A DNA stretch of 64,000 bases from the NCBI RefSeq assembly GCF_003116135.1, contig NZ_PDOA01000001.1:1-64000 (forward strand), written 5' to 3'. A program made the position numbers and the translations under genes. The notes beneath the pieces were generated by a model. The model was not told the origin of the DNA. It saw nothing but the letters and a program-made list of their open reading frames with translations, and searched no databases. Origin of the DNA: Teichococcus aestuarii. GTDB taxonomy: Bacteria > Pseudomonadota > Alphaproteobacteria > Acetobacterales > Acetobacteraceae. Positions 16,412 to 25,787 of the stretch are shown here, piece by piece. Within the stretch, counting starts at the first letter, position 1; every line of letters starts with the position of its first letter.

Positions 16412-18025
16412 TTACTTCCGCTCGACGTTCCAGAACACCGGCACCGTGGCCGGCAGCACGCCGGTCAGGTTGCTGCGCCAGGCCGACTTGGTGCGGAACT
16501 GCCCGGCATTGATGTAGGGCAGCACCTCGTAGGCGCGGGCATGCACGGCGTCGAGCAGAGTGCGGCGCTTGGCAGCATCCGGCTCCTCCCACCAGGCGCG
16601 GCGCAGCTCCTCCAGCTTCGCGTCGCAGGGCCAGCCGGTGAGGCCGCCCTCGCAGGGGCTGGCGAGATAGAGGTTGGAGAGCGGGCTGCCCGCGTCCAGC
16701 GCGTTGGCGATGGTGACGAACAGGTTCCAGCCGCCCTGGGCCGGCGGCTCGCGCCGGTTGCGGCGCACCGTCACGGTGGCCCAGTCCAGCGTCTGCACGT
16801 CCATGTTCATGCCGGCGCGCTTGAACTGCTCCGCCAGCACCAGGGTGGAGCCGTTGTTCAGCGGATTGTCAGCGCCGTTCAGGAACACCACGGGGCGGTT
16901 GTCGTAGCCGGCCTCGCGCAGCAGAGTGCGCGCGCGGCCGAGATCGGGGTCGCGCAGGCCCACGGCGCCGGCGGTGCTCTCCAGCGGCGTGCCGCACATG
17001 AAGTAGGCGGGGCAGTAGGGCACCTGGTCCTCGGCCGGGATGCCGAGGCCCTGCAGCACCTCCTTCTGGTCGATGGCGTGCAGCAGCGCCTGCCGGGCTT
17101 TCGGGTTGTCGAAGGGCGGCTGGGTGTGGTTGATGCGCAGCCACACCATGCTGCCCACCGGGTTGATCAGCCCGACGGTGACGCCGCGCGCCTTCTGCAA
17201 CAGCGGCAGCAGGTCCGGCGCCGGGTGCTCGACGAAGTCGATCTCGCCATTGCTCAGCGCGCTGGCGGCCACCGAGGCATCCGGCATGGCGAGCCATTCC
17301 AGCCGCTCCACCTTCACCACCTTGCCGCCGGCCAGGCCATCGGCCGGCTCGGCGCGCGGCGTGTAGGCCGGGTTGCGGCGATAGACGGCACGGTCGCCGA
17401 TGCGCCAGTTCTCGCGGTCCATGATGAACGGGCCGGAGCCGGTGGCATCGGTGATGGCGGTGGTGGCGGGGGTGTTCGCCACGCGCTCGGGCATGACGAA
17501 CAGCGCGCTTGCGGTGGAGCGCGCCAGCGCATCCGTCACCGGGCCGAAGGGGCGGGAGAGCTTCAGCTCGAAGCTGCGCTCGTCGATCACCTCGAGCGAG
17601 GCGGTGGAGGCGGCCAGCGCCTTGCCCACCACGTCGCGCTGGCCCCAGCGGCGGATCGAGGCCACCGCATCGGCCGCGCGCACCGGCGCGCCGTCATGGA
17701 ACAGCAGGCCCGGGCGCAGCGTGAAACGGTGCGTCATGGCATCGGCGGAGACGCTGTGGCTCTCCACCATCTGCGGCCGCGCGATGCCCTTGCCGTCCAC
17801 GGCGAAGAGCTGGTCGTAGACCATGAAGCCGTGGTTGCGCACGAAGGCGGCGGTGGAGAGCACCGGGTCGATGCTGGTCAGCTCGTTGCTGAGCACGACG
17901 CGCAGCGTGGCCTCGCGCGCGGGCGCCTGGGCGGCGGCCGGCGAGAGCAGCGCGGCGAGTGCGCCGGCCGCCAGAAGGCTTGCCCGCAGCGGCGCGGCCG
18001 CTACGGTGTGGAGACGGGAAAGCAC
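16412..18025 (-). CDS. ABC transporter solute-binding protein, family 5 (peptide/opine/nickel type)
   Basis: This protein of about 537 residues has an N-terminal Sec signal (hydrophobic run about 10-33, ending PAAAQA) and the SBP_bac_5 fold. Marks include an SIDPVLSTAAFVRNHGFMVYDQLF start, LRPGLLFHDGAPVRAADAVASIRRW, and a QALLHAIDQKEVLQGLG segment. Family members deliver di- and oligopeptides, opines, glutathione or other amino compounds. The frame extends upstream, but the GTG at 18025 with AAGGA near 10 nt upstream starts just before the signal peptide. It is divergent from the aldolase/ABC operon, sharing a 327-nt control region, and may be an alternative receptor for that transporter. Confidence 0.88.
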   Translation of the reverse strand: MLSRLHTVAAAPLRASLLAAGALAALLSPAAAQAPAREATLRVVLSNELTSIDPVLSTAAFVRNHGFMVYDQLFAVDGKGIARPQMVESHSVSADAMTHRFTLRPGLLFHDGAPVRAADAVASIRRWGQRDVVGKALAASTASLEVIDERSFELKLSRPFGPVTDALARSTASALFVMPERVANTPATTAITDATGSGPFIMDRENWRIGDRAVYRRNPAYTPRAEPADGLAGGKVVKVERLEWLAMPDASVAASALSNGEIDFVEHPAPDLLPLLQKARGVTVGLINPVGSMVWLRINHTQPPFDNPKARQALLHAIDQKEVLQGLGIPAEDQVPYCPAYFMCGTPLESTAGAVGLRDPDLGRARTLLREAGYDNRPVVFLNGADNPLNNGSTLVLAEQFKRAGMNMDVQTLDWATVTVRRNRREPPAQGGWNLFVTIANALDAGSPLSNLYLASPCEGGLTGWPCDAKLEELRRAWWEEPDAAKRRTLLDAVHARAYEVLPYINAGQFRTKSAWRSNLTGVLPATVPVFWNVERK

Positions 18026-18352
18026 GGGCGGGAATCCTTCTCGCGGCGGATGGCGGAATGCCAGTCGGCGCCACAGGATTGCAGGAATCGCGCCAGAGGG
18101 GAGGGGAGCGCGGTGGATTTCATTCCGCTCGCTTGCAACCGCCCGCAACTCCGTCTATTCGGTCAGGTATCGCAGGGCGGGCGGCGCGGATTTGCTGCGC
18201 CGCACAGCAATGCCTGTGAAGCGGGCGCGCGATGCAGGGATTTGCTTGCAGGGCAGGCAGATCGCCTTTTGCTGCGCCGCAAACATCCTCACACCCTGTT
18301 GACGCGGCGCCGGCCGGCTGATGACATTCCCCTAACCTGAGGGGAGTTGGTC
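18026..18352. promoter_or_regulatory. Divergent control region with a repeated operator-like site
   Basis: This 327-nt intergenic region separates the solute-binding protein gene from the aldolase operon. The 14-mer TTTGCTGCGCCGCA occurs twice (18191-18204 and 18268-18281). The second copy extends to TTTGC-N6-GCAAA, a short palindrome. The sites are 77 bp apart, about seven helical turns, as in looping operators. A third partial match (ATTTGCTTGCAGG) lies at about 18239. No coding sequence is apparent. Promoter boxes cannot be assigned with confidence. Confidence 0.5.
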
Positions 18353-19129
18353 ATGAATATCGCCACGCCACCCGCGCGCCTCGCCTGTTCCGAGGAAGAG
18401 TGGCGCGTCCGCTGCGACCTCGCCGCGCTCTACCGGCTGGTCGCGCATTTCCGCATGACCGACTTCATCTACACGCACATCAGCGCGCGCGTGCCGGGGC
18501 CGGAGCACCACTTCCTCATCAACAAGTACGGCGTGCTGTTCGACCAGATGCGCGCCAGCGACCTGGTGAAGATCGATCTCGACGGCAACGTCGTCGAGGG
18601 CGACGCCGAGAGCAAGCCGGTGAACGCGGCGGGCTTCACCATCCATTCCGCGCTGCACATGGCGCGCGAGGACGCGGTGTGCGTGGTGCACACCCACACC
18701 GCCGCCGGCATCGCTGTCTCGGCGCAGAAGCACGGGCTGCTGCCGATCAGCCAGCACGCGCTGAAGTTCTACGGCCACCTCGCCTATCACGGCTATGAGG
18801 GCGTGGCGCTCGACCTCGACGAGCGGGACCGGCTGGTGGCCGACCTCGGCGAGCACAAGGCGATGATCCTGCGCAACCACGGCCTGCTGGTGGCCGGGCG
18901 CAGCATCCCCGAGGCGTTCAATTTGATCTACTACCTGGAGCGCGCCTGCCAGGCGCAGGTGGCCGCCCTCTCCGGCGGCGCCGAGCTGGTGCTGCCGCCC
19001 GAGGAGGTGCGCCTGAAGACCGCCGCCCAGTTCAACGGCGACCCGCAGCGCTCCCTCGCGCACAGCGAATGGGCCTGGGGCTCGGCGCTGCAGCTGATCG
19101 AGGGCTCGAAGCTGGACTGGCGCGCATGA
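18353..19129 (+). CDS. Class II aldolase/adducin family protein (copy 2)
   Basis: This 258-residue protein has Zn ligands in VVHTHTAAG (HTH) and ILRNHGLLV, as in class II aldolases such as fuculose- or ribulose-phosphate aldolase-type enzymes. The C-terminal QFNGDPQRSLAHSEWAWGSALQLIE is longer than the phosphate-specific members, which suggests a different substrate. The start at 18353 has GGGGAG at 7 nt; an upstream GTG at 18347 is less likely. It is the first gene of a probable seven-gene operon running to 27849 and overlaps the next gene as ATGA. It is clearly paralogous to the gene at 15508. Confidence 0.88.
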   Translation: MNIATPPARLACSEEEWRVRCDLAALYRLVAHFRMTDFIYTHISARVPGPEHHFLINKYGVLFDQMRASDLVKIDLDGNVVEGDAESKPVNAAGFTIHSALHMAREDAVCVVHTHTAAGIAVSAQKHGLLPISQHALKFYGHLAYHGYEGVALDLDERDRLVADLGEHKAMILRNHGLLVAGRSIPEAFNLIYYLERACQAQVAALSGGAELVLPPEEVRLKTAAQFNGDPQRSLAHSEWAWGSALQLIEGSKLDWRA

Positions 19130-20802
19130 GCGCCGACCTGCTGATCACCGGCGGCCGCATCTTCCGCGGCCTCTCGGGAGGCTTCGCCGAGGCGCTCGCC
19201 GTGAAGGACGGGCGCGTGCTGGCGGTGGGTCCGGCGGATGCGGTGGAGGCCCATGCGGGCGCCGCCACGCGCCGCATCGACCTTGGCGGCCGCGTGGCCA
19301 CCCCGGCGCTGAACGAAGCGCATATGCACCTGCTGCCCTATGGGCTCGGCCTCTCCCAGGTGAACCTCCGCGCCGAGGACAATGTCCGCTCGCTGGACGA
19401 GATCCTGAAGCGCGTCGCCACCGCCGCGCGCGAGACGCCGAAGGGCGGCTGGATCCTCGGGCGCGGCTACGACCATGGCGAGCTGGATGTCGGCCGCCAC
19501 CCGCTGGCCGAGGAGCTGGACCGCGTGGCGCCGGACCATCCGGTGTTCCTGACGCGCACCTGCGGCCACGTGGCCGTGGCCAACAGCATGGCGATGAAGC
19601 TCGCCGGCGTCGGCCACAACACGCCGGACCCCGAGGGCGGCGCCATCGAGCGCAAGGGCGGGCGCCTCACCGGCCTGTTCCAGGAACGCGCGATGCGGCT
19701 GGTGCGCGACATCATGCCGCCGCCCTCCGAGACGGAGATGGTGGCCGCCATCGAGAAGGCCGGCCAGAACCTCGCGGCCCTCGGCTTCGCCTCGGCCAGC
19801 GACATGAATGTGGGCATGACGGCGGGCCTCGCCGAGATCGCCGCCTATCGCCGCGCCGCGGCCGAGGGGAAGCTCGGCCAGCGCATGTGGCAGGTGCTGG
19901 CGGGCAACCCCGAGGGCATCGCGAAGCAGGCCTGGGAGGCGGGGCTGCGCCCCAACATCTCCGCCGGCGCCACGGCCGATGAGATGCTCGCCTGGGGCGC
20001 CGTGAAGGTGTTCGGCGACGGCTCGGCCGGCGGGCTGACGGCCGCCTTCTTCGACCCCTACCTGGAGAGCGCGGGCGGCGGCACCGGCATCTTCTGCTTC
20101 CCCGACAGCGCGATGCAGGAAATGCTCGGCCACTACCACCGCCAGGGCTGGCAGCTCGACATCCACGCCATCGGCGATGCCGCCATCGAGCAGGTGCTGG
20201 TGGCGATGGAGATGGCAGACAGCGAGGGCGCGCCGCTCGCCGGCCGCCGCCACCGCATCGAGCATTGCGGCTTCCTCAATGCCGCGCAGCGGAAGCGGAT
20301 GCTGGCGCATGGCATCCTGCCGGTGCCGCAGCCGGTGTTCATGTACGAGTTCGGCGACCTCTACGTCCGCAACCTGGGGCGCGAGCGCGCCGAGGTGGCC
20401 TACCCGATGCGCACCTGGCTGGAGGAGGGGCACCACCCCGCCGCCTCGTCCGACAGCCCCGTCTGCACGGTGGACCCGTTCATCAACCTGTTCACCATGG
20501 TCACCCGCAAGACCAGCCGCGGCACCGTGCTGGGCGAGGGCGAGAGGCTGACGCCGGAGCAGGCCATGCACTGCTACACCTGGTGCGGCGCCTACAGCCA
20601 GTTCGCCGAGGCCGAGCGCGGCACGCTGGAGCCGGGCATGCAGGCCGACATCGCCATCTTCTCGCGCGACCTTCTGGCCTGCGCGCCGGAGGAGATCCTG
20701 ACCACCCAGGCGGACCTCACCTTCCGCGGCGGGCGCGTCATCTTCGACCGCCACGGCGAGGCCGCCGCGGCCGATGACGCCCTGGCCGGAGCTGCGAACT
20801 AA
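19126..20802 (+). CDS. Amidohydrolase family protein, YtcJ-like
   Basis: This 558-residue metal-dependent hydrolase has an N-terminal beta-sandwich start (SADLLITGGRIFRGLSGGF) and the HxH metal site in NEAHMHLLPYG. A QLDIHAIGDAAIEQVL segment and the C-terminal ASSDSPVCTVDP supply further metal and catalytic residues. The form matches the large amidohydrolase-3/YtcJ group. Members hydrolyse amides or deaminate, but few are characterised, so the substrate is not assigned. It starts inside the stop of the aldolase gene (ATGA), indicating coupled translation within the transport/catabolic operon. Confidence 0.87.
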   Translation: MSADLLITGGRIFRGLSGGFAEALAVKDGRVLAVGPADAVEAHAGAATRRIDLGGRVATPALNEAHMHLLPYGLGLSQVNLRAEDNVRSLDEILKRVATAARETPKGGWILGRGYDHGELDVGRHPLAEELDRVAPDHPVFLTRTCGHVAVANSMAMKLAGVGHNTPDPEGGAIERKGGRLTGLFQERAMRLVRDIMPPPSETEMVAAIEKAGQNLAALGFASASDMNVGMTAGLAEIAAYRRAAAEGKLGQRMWQVLAGNPEGIAKQAWEAGLRPNISAGATADEMLAWGAVKVFGDGSAGGLTAAFFDPYLESAGGGTGIFCFPDSAMQEMLGHYHRQGWQLDIHAIGDAAIEQVLVAMEMADSEGAPLAGRRHRIEHCGFLNAAQRKRMLAHGILPVPQPVFMYEFGDLYVRNLGRERAEVAYPMRTWLEEGHHPAASSDSPVCTVDPFINLFTMVTRKTSRGTVLGEGERLTPEQAMHCYTWCGAYSQFAEAERGTLEPGMQADIAIFSRDLLACAPEEILTTQADLTFRGGRVIFDRHGEAAAADDALAGAAN

Positions 20803-20806
20803 CACC

Positions 20807-21748
20807 ATGCTGCGTCATGTTTTCCAGCGCCTGCTGATGACGGTGCCCGTGATGTTCGGGGTGCTGCTCATCGGCTTCCTGCTGATGCAGGTGGTGCCGA
20901 CCGACCCCGCCATCGTCCGCGCCGGCCCCACCGCCACCGCCGAGCTGGTGCAGGAGATCCGGCGCGAGCTGGGCCTCGATCAGCCGCTCTACGTGCAGTT
21001 CGGCATCTATCTGTGGCGCCTGCTGCAGGGTGATCTCGGCGTTTCCATCATCAACAACGTCGCCGTCACCCAGGAGCTGGGCGGCACCATCGGCCCGACG
21101 CTGGAGCTGATGTTCGCCTCGCTGTTCTGGTCGATCCCGATCGGCATCGCGCTCGGCACCATCGCCGCCTACTGGCGCGGCTCGGTGCTGGACCGCTTCG
21201 TCACCGCCCTCTCGGTGGCGGGCGGCTCGGTGCCGGTGTTCTTCCTCGGGCTCATGCTGATCTGGTTCGTCGGCTTCCAGTGGCAGTGGCTGCCCTTCAC
21301 CGGGCGCGGCGGGCCGCTCTGGACGGTCGAGGGCTGGCGCTCCATCGCGCTGCCCGCGCTGACGCTGGGCGGCGTGTTCATCGCCCCCGTGGCGCGCATG
21401 ACGCGCACCGCCGTGCTGGAGGTGCTGGGCGCCGAGCATGTCCGCACCGCCCGCGCCAAGGGGCTGAGCGAGAGCGCCGTGGTGCTGCACCACGCGCTGC
21501 GCAACGCGCTGATCCCGGTGGTCACGCTGATCGGCCTGCAGATCGGCTTCCTGCTCGGCGGCGCGGTGGTCACCGAGACGGTGTTCTCCTGGCCGGGCGT
21601 CGGCCGGCTGGCTGTGGGCGCGATCCTGTCCTCCGACTTCCCGATGGCGCAGGGCACCATCATCGTGCTCTCGCTGGGCTTCATTCTCGTCAACCTCGTG
21701 GTCGATGTGCTCTATGTGGCGCTCGATCCGCGCATGCGTGGAGGCTGA
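20807..21748 (+). CDS. ABC transporter permease, DppB/OppB type
   Basis: This 313-residue inner-membrane permease has about six transmembrane helices, beginning LMTVPVMFGVLLIGFLLMQ. The cytoplasmic EAA loop reads VLGAEHVRTARAKGLSE with the conserved Gly, the contact site for the ATPases. A VVTETVFSWPGVGRL segment is typical of the DppB family. It forms the pore with the next gene. The start at 20807 lies 4 nt after the preceding stop with only a weak ribosome site, consistent with translational coupling. Confidence 0.92.
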   Translation: MLRHVFQRLLMTVPVMFGVLLIGFLLMQVVPTDPAIVRAGPTATAELVQEIRRELGLDQPLYVQFGIYLWRLLQGDLGVSIINNVAVTQELGGTIGPTLELMFASLFWSIPIGIALGTIAAYWRGSVLDRFVTALSVAGGSVPVFFLGLMLIWFVGFQWQWLPFTGRGGPLWTVEGWRSIALPALTLGGVFIAPVARMTRTAVLEVLGAEHVRTARAKGLSESAVVLHHALRNALIPVVTLIGLQIGFLLGGAVVTETVFSWPGVGRLAVGAILSSDFPMAQGTIIVLSLGFILVNLVVDVLYVALDPRMRGG

Positions 21749-21750
21749 GC

Positions 21751-22644
21751 ATGGCCGGCGCGAATTCCGTGGCGGCCACCGCCGCCACGCCGGTCCAGCC
21801 CACGGCGCCGCGGCGCCCGGGCATGCTGAAGCGGCTTCTGCGCGAGCCGGTGGCGGCCTTCGCCTTCGTGCTGGTGGTGGCGCTGGTGCTGGCGGCGCTG
21901 CTGGCGCCCTGGCTGGCGCCGACCGACCCCTTCGACAACGACCTGGCCAACGCCATGGCGGTGCCCGGCACCAACGGGCTGCTGCTCGGCGCCGACAGCC
22001 AGGGCCGCAACATGATCACCCGGCTGCTCTACGGCCTGCGCATCACCATGATGATGGGGCTGGCCTCGGTGCTGCTGGGCGGTGGCATCGGCGCCCTGGT
22101 GGGCTTCGCCGCCGCCTATTACCGCCGCATCGACGGGCTGCTGATGCGGCTGATGGACGTGCTGCTGTCCTTCCCCGCCATCCTGTTCGGCCTCGCCATC
22201 GCCGCCATCTTCGGCCCTGGCGTGCCGGCGGTGGTGCTGGCGCTCTCGGTGGCCACGGTGCCGCTGATGGCGCGCATCGTGCGCGGCGCGGCGCTGGTCA
22301 TCATGCGGCAGGACTACATCGAGGCGGCGCGCGCCACCGGCATGAACGATGCCCGGCTGATCCTGCGCCACCTGGCGCCCAACTGCCTGTCGCCGATCTT
22401 CGTCTTCGCCACGCTGCGCTTCGGGCAGGTGATCCTGCTCGGCTCGGCGCTGTCCTTCCTCGGCCTCGGCGCGCAGCCGCCGGTGGCGGAGCTGGGCGCG
22501 ATGGCGTCCGAGGGGCGCAACTTCCTGTTCTTCGCCCCGCACATCGCGGTCATCCCCTGCGTGCTGATCTTCGTGGTGGTGCTGGCCTTCAACGTGCTGG
22601 GCGACGCGCTGCGCGACGCGCTGGACCCGCGCCTGCGGGTCTGA
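21751..22644 (+). CDS. ABC transporter permease, DppC/OppC type
   Basis: This 297-residue inner-membrane permease has a cytoplasmic N-terminus and about six transmembrane helices. A periplasmic LLGADSQGRNMITRLLYG motif marks DppC-type proteins (usual form: GTDxxGRD). The EAA loop reads IEAARATGMNDARLILRHLAPN. It pairs with the DppB-type protein just upstream. GGAGG lies 7 nt before the ATG, so the start is secure. Confidence 0.92.
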   Translation: MAGANSVAATAATPVQPTAPRRPGMLKRLLREPVAAFAFVLVVALVLAALLAPWLAPTDPFDNDLANAMAVPGTNGLLLGADSQGRNMITRLLYGLRITMMMGLASVLLGGGIGALVGFAAAYYRRIDGLLMRLMDVLLSFPAILFGLAIAAIFGPGVPAVVLALSVATVPLMARIVRGAALVIMRQDYIEAARATGMNDARLILRHLAPNCLSPIFVFATLRFGQVILLGSALSFLGLGAQPPVAELGAMASEGRNFLFFAPHIAVIPCVLIFVVVLAFNVLGDALRDALDPRLRV

Positions 22645-22734
22645 CGCGCCAATGAGGCGGCCCGGCCCCGCGCCGGGCCGGAGGCTTCGGATAACAGGCC
22701 CGCGCGGATGCGACGGGCCGATGGGAGAGAGTGG

Positions 22735-24327
22735 ATGAAGAAGACCCTGGGGGCCGCGCTGCTGTCGCTGGCCGCGACCGTCCCGGTGGCGGATGCGCTG
22801 GCGCAGGCCGCGCCGCGCGACACGCTGGTGGTGCTGCGCGAATACGACGCCGACCGCTACGACCCGGCGCGCTCCACCGCGCGCAGCGCCGGCGAGGTCA
22901 TCTACATGATGTCCGACACGCTGGTCTCGCTCGACTTCGACCAGAAGACGGTCAAGCCCGGCCTGGCCGAGAGCTGGACGGTGAGCGAGGACGGCAAGCT
23001 CTACACCTTCAAGCTGCGCCGGGACGTGACGTTCTGCGACGGCAAGAAGATGACGGCGGCCGACGTGGTCTACTCGATCAACCGCTGGGTGGCGCCCGAG
23101 ACGCGCAGCCCGGTGAAGTGGCGCGCCGGCCCGCTCAAGGAGATCCGCGCCACCGACGACTACACGGTCGAGTACGAGCTGAACGAGCCCTATGGCGAGC
23201 TGCTCTACCAGCTGACGCTGTTCTTCGCCTCGATCGTTGACAAGGAGTCGGTGGAGAAGCTCGGCGCCAATTTCGGCGTGCAGGGCTTCAACGGCACCGG
23301 CCCCTATTGCTGGCAGTCCTGGACCCCGCGCCAGGACCTGGTGCTGACCAAGCACCCCAACTACACCTGGGGTCCGCCGATCTACCAGAACCGCAGCCCG
23401 CAGATCGGCAAGGTGATCTGGCGCATCATCCCCGAGGCCAACACCCGCCTCGCCGCGCTGCAGACGGGCCAGGGCGACATCACCCAGTACGTGCCGCCCT
23501 TCGCGGTCGCGCAGCTGCAGCGCCTGCCCACCATCAAGATGTCGACCCAGCCGAACTACTTCTGGGACTACTTCCTGGGCTTCAAGGTGGACAAGCCGGT
23601 GGTCAACGACCCCGCCATCCGCCAGGCCGTGAACATGGCCGTCAACCGCGAGGCGCTGGTCAAGGCCGTGTTCTTCGGCGCCGCCGAGCCGGCCGATGCC
23701 TATGTCAACCCCAACACGCTGGGCTATGACGCCGAGGCCGCCAAGCTGGTGCCGCAGTTCAACGCCGACGCCGCCCGCAAGGTGCTGGACGAGGCGGGGT
23801 GGAAGCCCGGCGCCGACGGCATCCGCGAGAAGGGCGGCGAGCGCGCCTCCTTCAACGTCTATGGCATCCAGACCGCCGAGTGGCGCCGCATGACCGAGGC
23901 GATGCAGGCCGACCTGCGCCGCGTTGGCATCGACCTGCGCATCCAGCTCTGGGACGCGACGGTGGCCTGGGGCAAGCTGGCGACGCAGGAGTTCGACAGC
24001 TTCGTGATGTCCTACCCCTACATCTCGGCGACCGACGGCTTCGCCCTCTACTTCGACGGCGCCAACCGGCCGACGCCGAACCGCATGAACTGGAACGACG
24101 AGGCGACCAACAAGCTGCTCAACACCGCCAAGACCGCGCTCTCCGCCGAGGAGCGCGCCAAGGCGATCGCCGAGGTGCAGAAGATCGTCGCGCGCAACAA
24201 CGTCTGGTTCCCGATCGCGCGGGAGAGCCTCTACCTCGCCGCGGCGCAGCGGGTGGAAGGCGCCAAGGCGCACGGCCTCTATGGCGCGGGCCTCTACAAG
24301 GGCCTCGACCTGCGGCTGACGCGCTGA
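22735..24327 (+). CDS. ABC transporter solute-binding protein, family 5
   Basis: This 530-residue periplasmic receptor has a signal peptide of about 23 residues (MKKTLGAALLSLAATVPVADA then LAQ). Core SBP_bac_5 features are DPARSTARSAGEVIYMMSDTL, LRRDVTFCDGKKMTAADVVYSINRW and RQAVNMAVNREALVKAVFFG. Aromatic residues around the predicted cleft (WGPPIYQNRSPQ, YFWDYFLGF) suggest an organic ligand. As the receptor inside the operon it is the likely main partner of the permeases. The start is preceded by GGGAGAGAG. Confidence 0.92.
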   Translation: MKKTLGAALLSLAATVPVADALAQAAPRDTLVVLREYDADRYDPARSTARSAGEVIYMMSDTLVSLDFDQKTVKPGLAESWTVSEDGKLYTFKLRRDVTFCDGKKMTAADVVYSINRWVAPETRSPVKWRAGPLKEIRATDDYTVEYELNEPYGELLYQLTLFFASIVDKESVEKLGANFGVQGFNGTGPYCWQSWTPRQDLVLTKHPNYTWGPPIYQNRSPQIGKVIWRIIPEANTRLAALQTGQGDITQYVPPFAVAQLQRLPTIKMSTQPNYFWDYFLGFKVDKPVVNDPAIRQAVNMAVNREALVKAVFFGAAEPADAYVNPNTLGYDAEAAKLVPQFNADAARKVLDEAGWKPGADGIREKGGERASFNVYGIQTAEWRRMTEAMQADLRRVGIDLRIQLWDATVAWGKLATQEFDSFVMSYPYISATDGFALYFDGANRPTPNRMNWNDEATNKLLNTAKTALSAEERAKAIAEVQKIVARNNVWFPIARESLYLAAAQRVEGAKAHGLYGAGLYKGLDLRLTR

Positions 24328-24353
24328 ACCACGGACAGGGAAGGGCAGGGGAC

Positions 24354-25787
24354 ATGACCACCACCGTCATCCGCAACGCCGACCTGGTGATCGCCTGGGA
24401 CGCGGCCGAGAAGCAGCACATCTATCTCACGGATGCGGAGGTGGCCTATCGCGACGGCCAGATCACCTTCGTCGGCCGCGGCTATGACGGCCCGGCGGAC
24501 GAGGTGATCGACGGCAAGGGCATGATGGTCATGCCCGGCCTCGTGAACATCCACTGCCACCCCTCCAGCGAGCCGATGAACAAGGGGCTGATCGACGAGA
24601 TCGGCTCCCCCGGCCTCTACAATTCCTCGCTCTACGAATACATGCCGATCTTCCGGGCCGATGCGGAGGCGGTGCCCTCCTGCGTCCGGGTGGCACTGTC
24701 GGAGCTGCTGCTCTCCGGCGTCACCACGGTCGCCGACCTGTCCATGGCGCATCCCGGCTGGCTCGACCTGCTGGGCGAGAGCGGCATGCGGGTCTGCATC
24801 GCGCCGATGTTCCGCTCGGCGCGCTGGGCCACCAAGAACGGCCACACGGTCGAGTATGCCTGGGACGAGGCCGCCGGCGAGAAGTCGATGGCCGAGGCCT
24901 TCAGCCTGATCGAGCGCGCCGAGCAGCACTCCTCCGGCCGCCTCTTCGGCATGGTGGTGCCGGCGCAGATCGACACCTGCTCGGAAACTCTTCTGCGGGA
25001 GAGCTTCCAGGAGGCCGCGAAGAGAAATCTCTCCTGGCAGATCCACGCGGCGCAGAGCGTCCACGAGTTCCACGAGATCACCCGCCGCAGCGGCTTCACG
25101 CCGATCGGTTGGCTCGACAGCATGGACCTGCTCTCCGAGCGCTCGATCATCGGCCACGGCATCTTCCTCGACGACCACCCGCGGACGAAGTGGCACACCG
25201 AGAACGACCTGGATCGCCTCGCGGCGACGGGGACCACGGTGGCGCATTGCCCCACCGTGTTCGCCCGGCGCGGCATCGCCATGCGGTCCTTCGGGCGCTA
25301 CCGCAAGCGCGGCGTCAACATGGGCGTCGGCACCGATACCTATCCGCACAACATGCTCGACGAACTGCGGCTGGTCTCCTACCTCGCGCGCACCCAGTCC
25401 GAGGACCCGCGCAGCCTCTCCTCCACCGACCTGTTCGACGCGGCGACCATCGGCGGCGCGACCGCGCTGAACCGTGACGATATCGGCCGGCTCGCCCCGG
25501 GCTGCCGCGCGGATTTCGTCATGGTGGACGTGACCCACCCGCAGATGCGCCCCGCCCGCGACCCGATGCGCAGCCTGATCTACGCCGCGGGCGACCGCGC
25601 CATCCGCTCCGTCCATGTCGACGGCCAGGCGGTGGTGCGCGACGGCAAGGTGCTGACCATGGACTACGAAGGCGCGGCCGCGCATCTGGACGAGGCGCAG
25701 AAGCGCATCGTCGCCCGCGCGCCGCAGCAGGACTGGGCGCACCGCCCGGTCGACAAGATTTCCCCTCCCACTTTCCGATGGGCGTGA
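24354..25787 (+). CDS. Amidohydrolase family protein (cytosine deaminase/TRZ-ATZ type)
   Basis: This 477-residue protein has the deaminase-type amidohydrolase arrangement: HCH in [11 protein letters not shown], His in [12 protein letters not shown], His in [10 protein letters not shown], and the catalytic Asp in [10 protein letters not shown]. This set is used by guanine, cytosine, S-adenosylhomocysteine and s-triazine deaminases or chlorohydrolases, which bind one Fe or Zn. Position in an ABC uptake operon suggests it attacks the imported nitrogenous compound after entry. The start has AGGGGAC upstream. The stop overlaps the next gene. Confidence 0.88.
   Translation: MTTTVIRNADLVIAWDAAEKQHIYLTDAEVAYRDGQITFVGRGYDGPADEVIDGKGMMVMPGLVNIHCHPSSEPMNKGLIDEIGSPGLYNSSLYEYMPIFRADAEAVPSCVRVALSELLLSGVTTVADLSMAHPGWLDLLGESGMRVCIAPMFRSARWATKNGHTVEYAWDEAAGEKSMAEAFSLIERAEQHSSGRLFGMVVPAQIDTCSETLLRESFQEAAKRNLSWQIHAAQSVHEFHEITRRSGFTPIGWLDSMDLLSERSIIGHGIFLDDHPRTKWHTENDLDRLAATGTTVAHCPTVFARRGIAMRSFGRYRKRGVNMGVGTDTYPHNMLDELRLVSYLARTQSEDPRSLSSTDLFDAATIGGATALNRDDIGRLAPGCRADFVMVDVTHPQMRPARDPMRSLIYAAGDRAIRSVHVDGQAVVRDGKVLTMDYEGAAAHLDEAQKRIVARAPQQDWAHRPVDKISPPTFRWA

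Noticed and set aside
21712-24273. Minus-strand frame of more than 850 codons across the ABC receptor and permease
   Set aside because: It is antisense to genes with clear family motifs and has no recognisable domain of its own.
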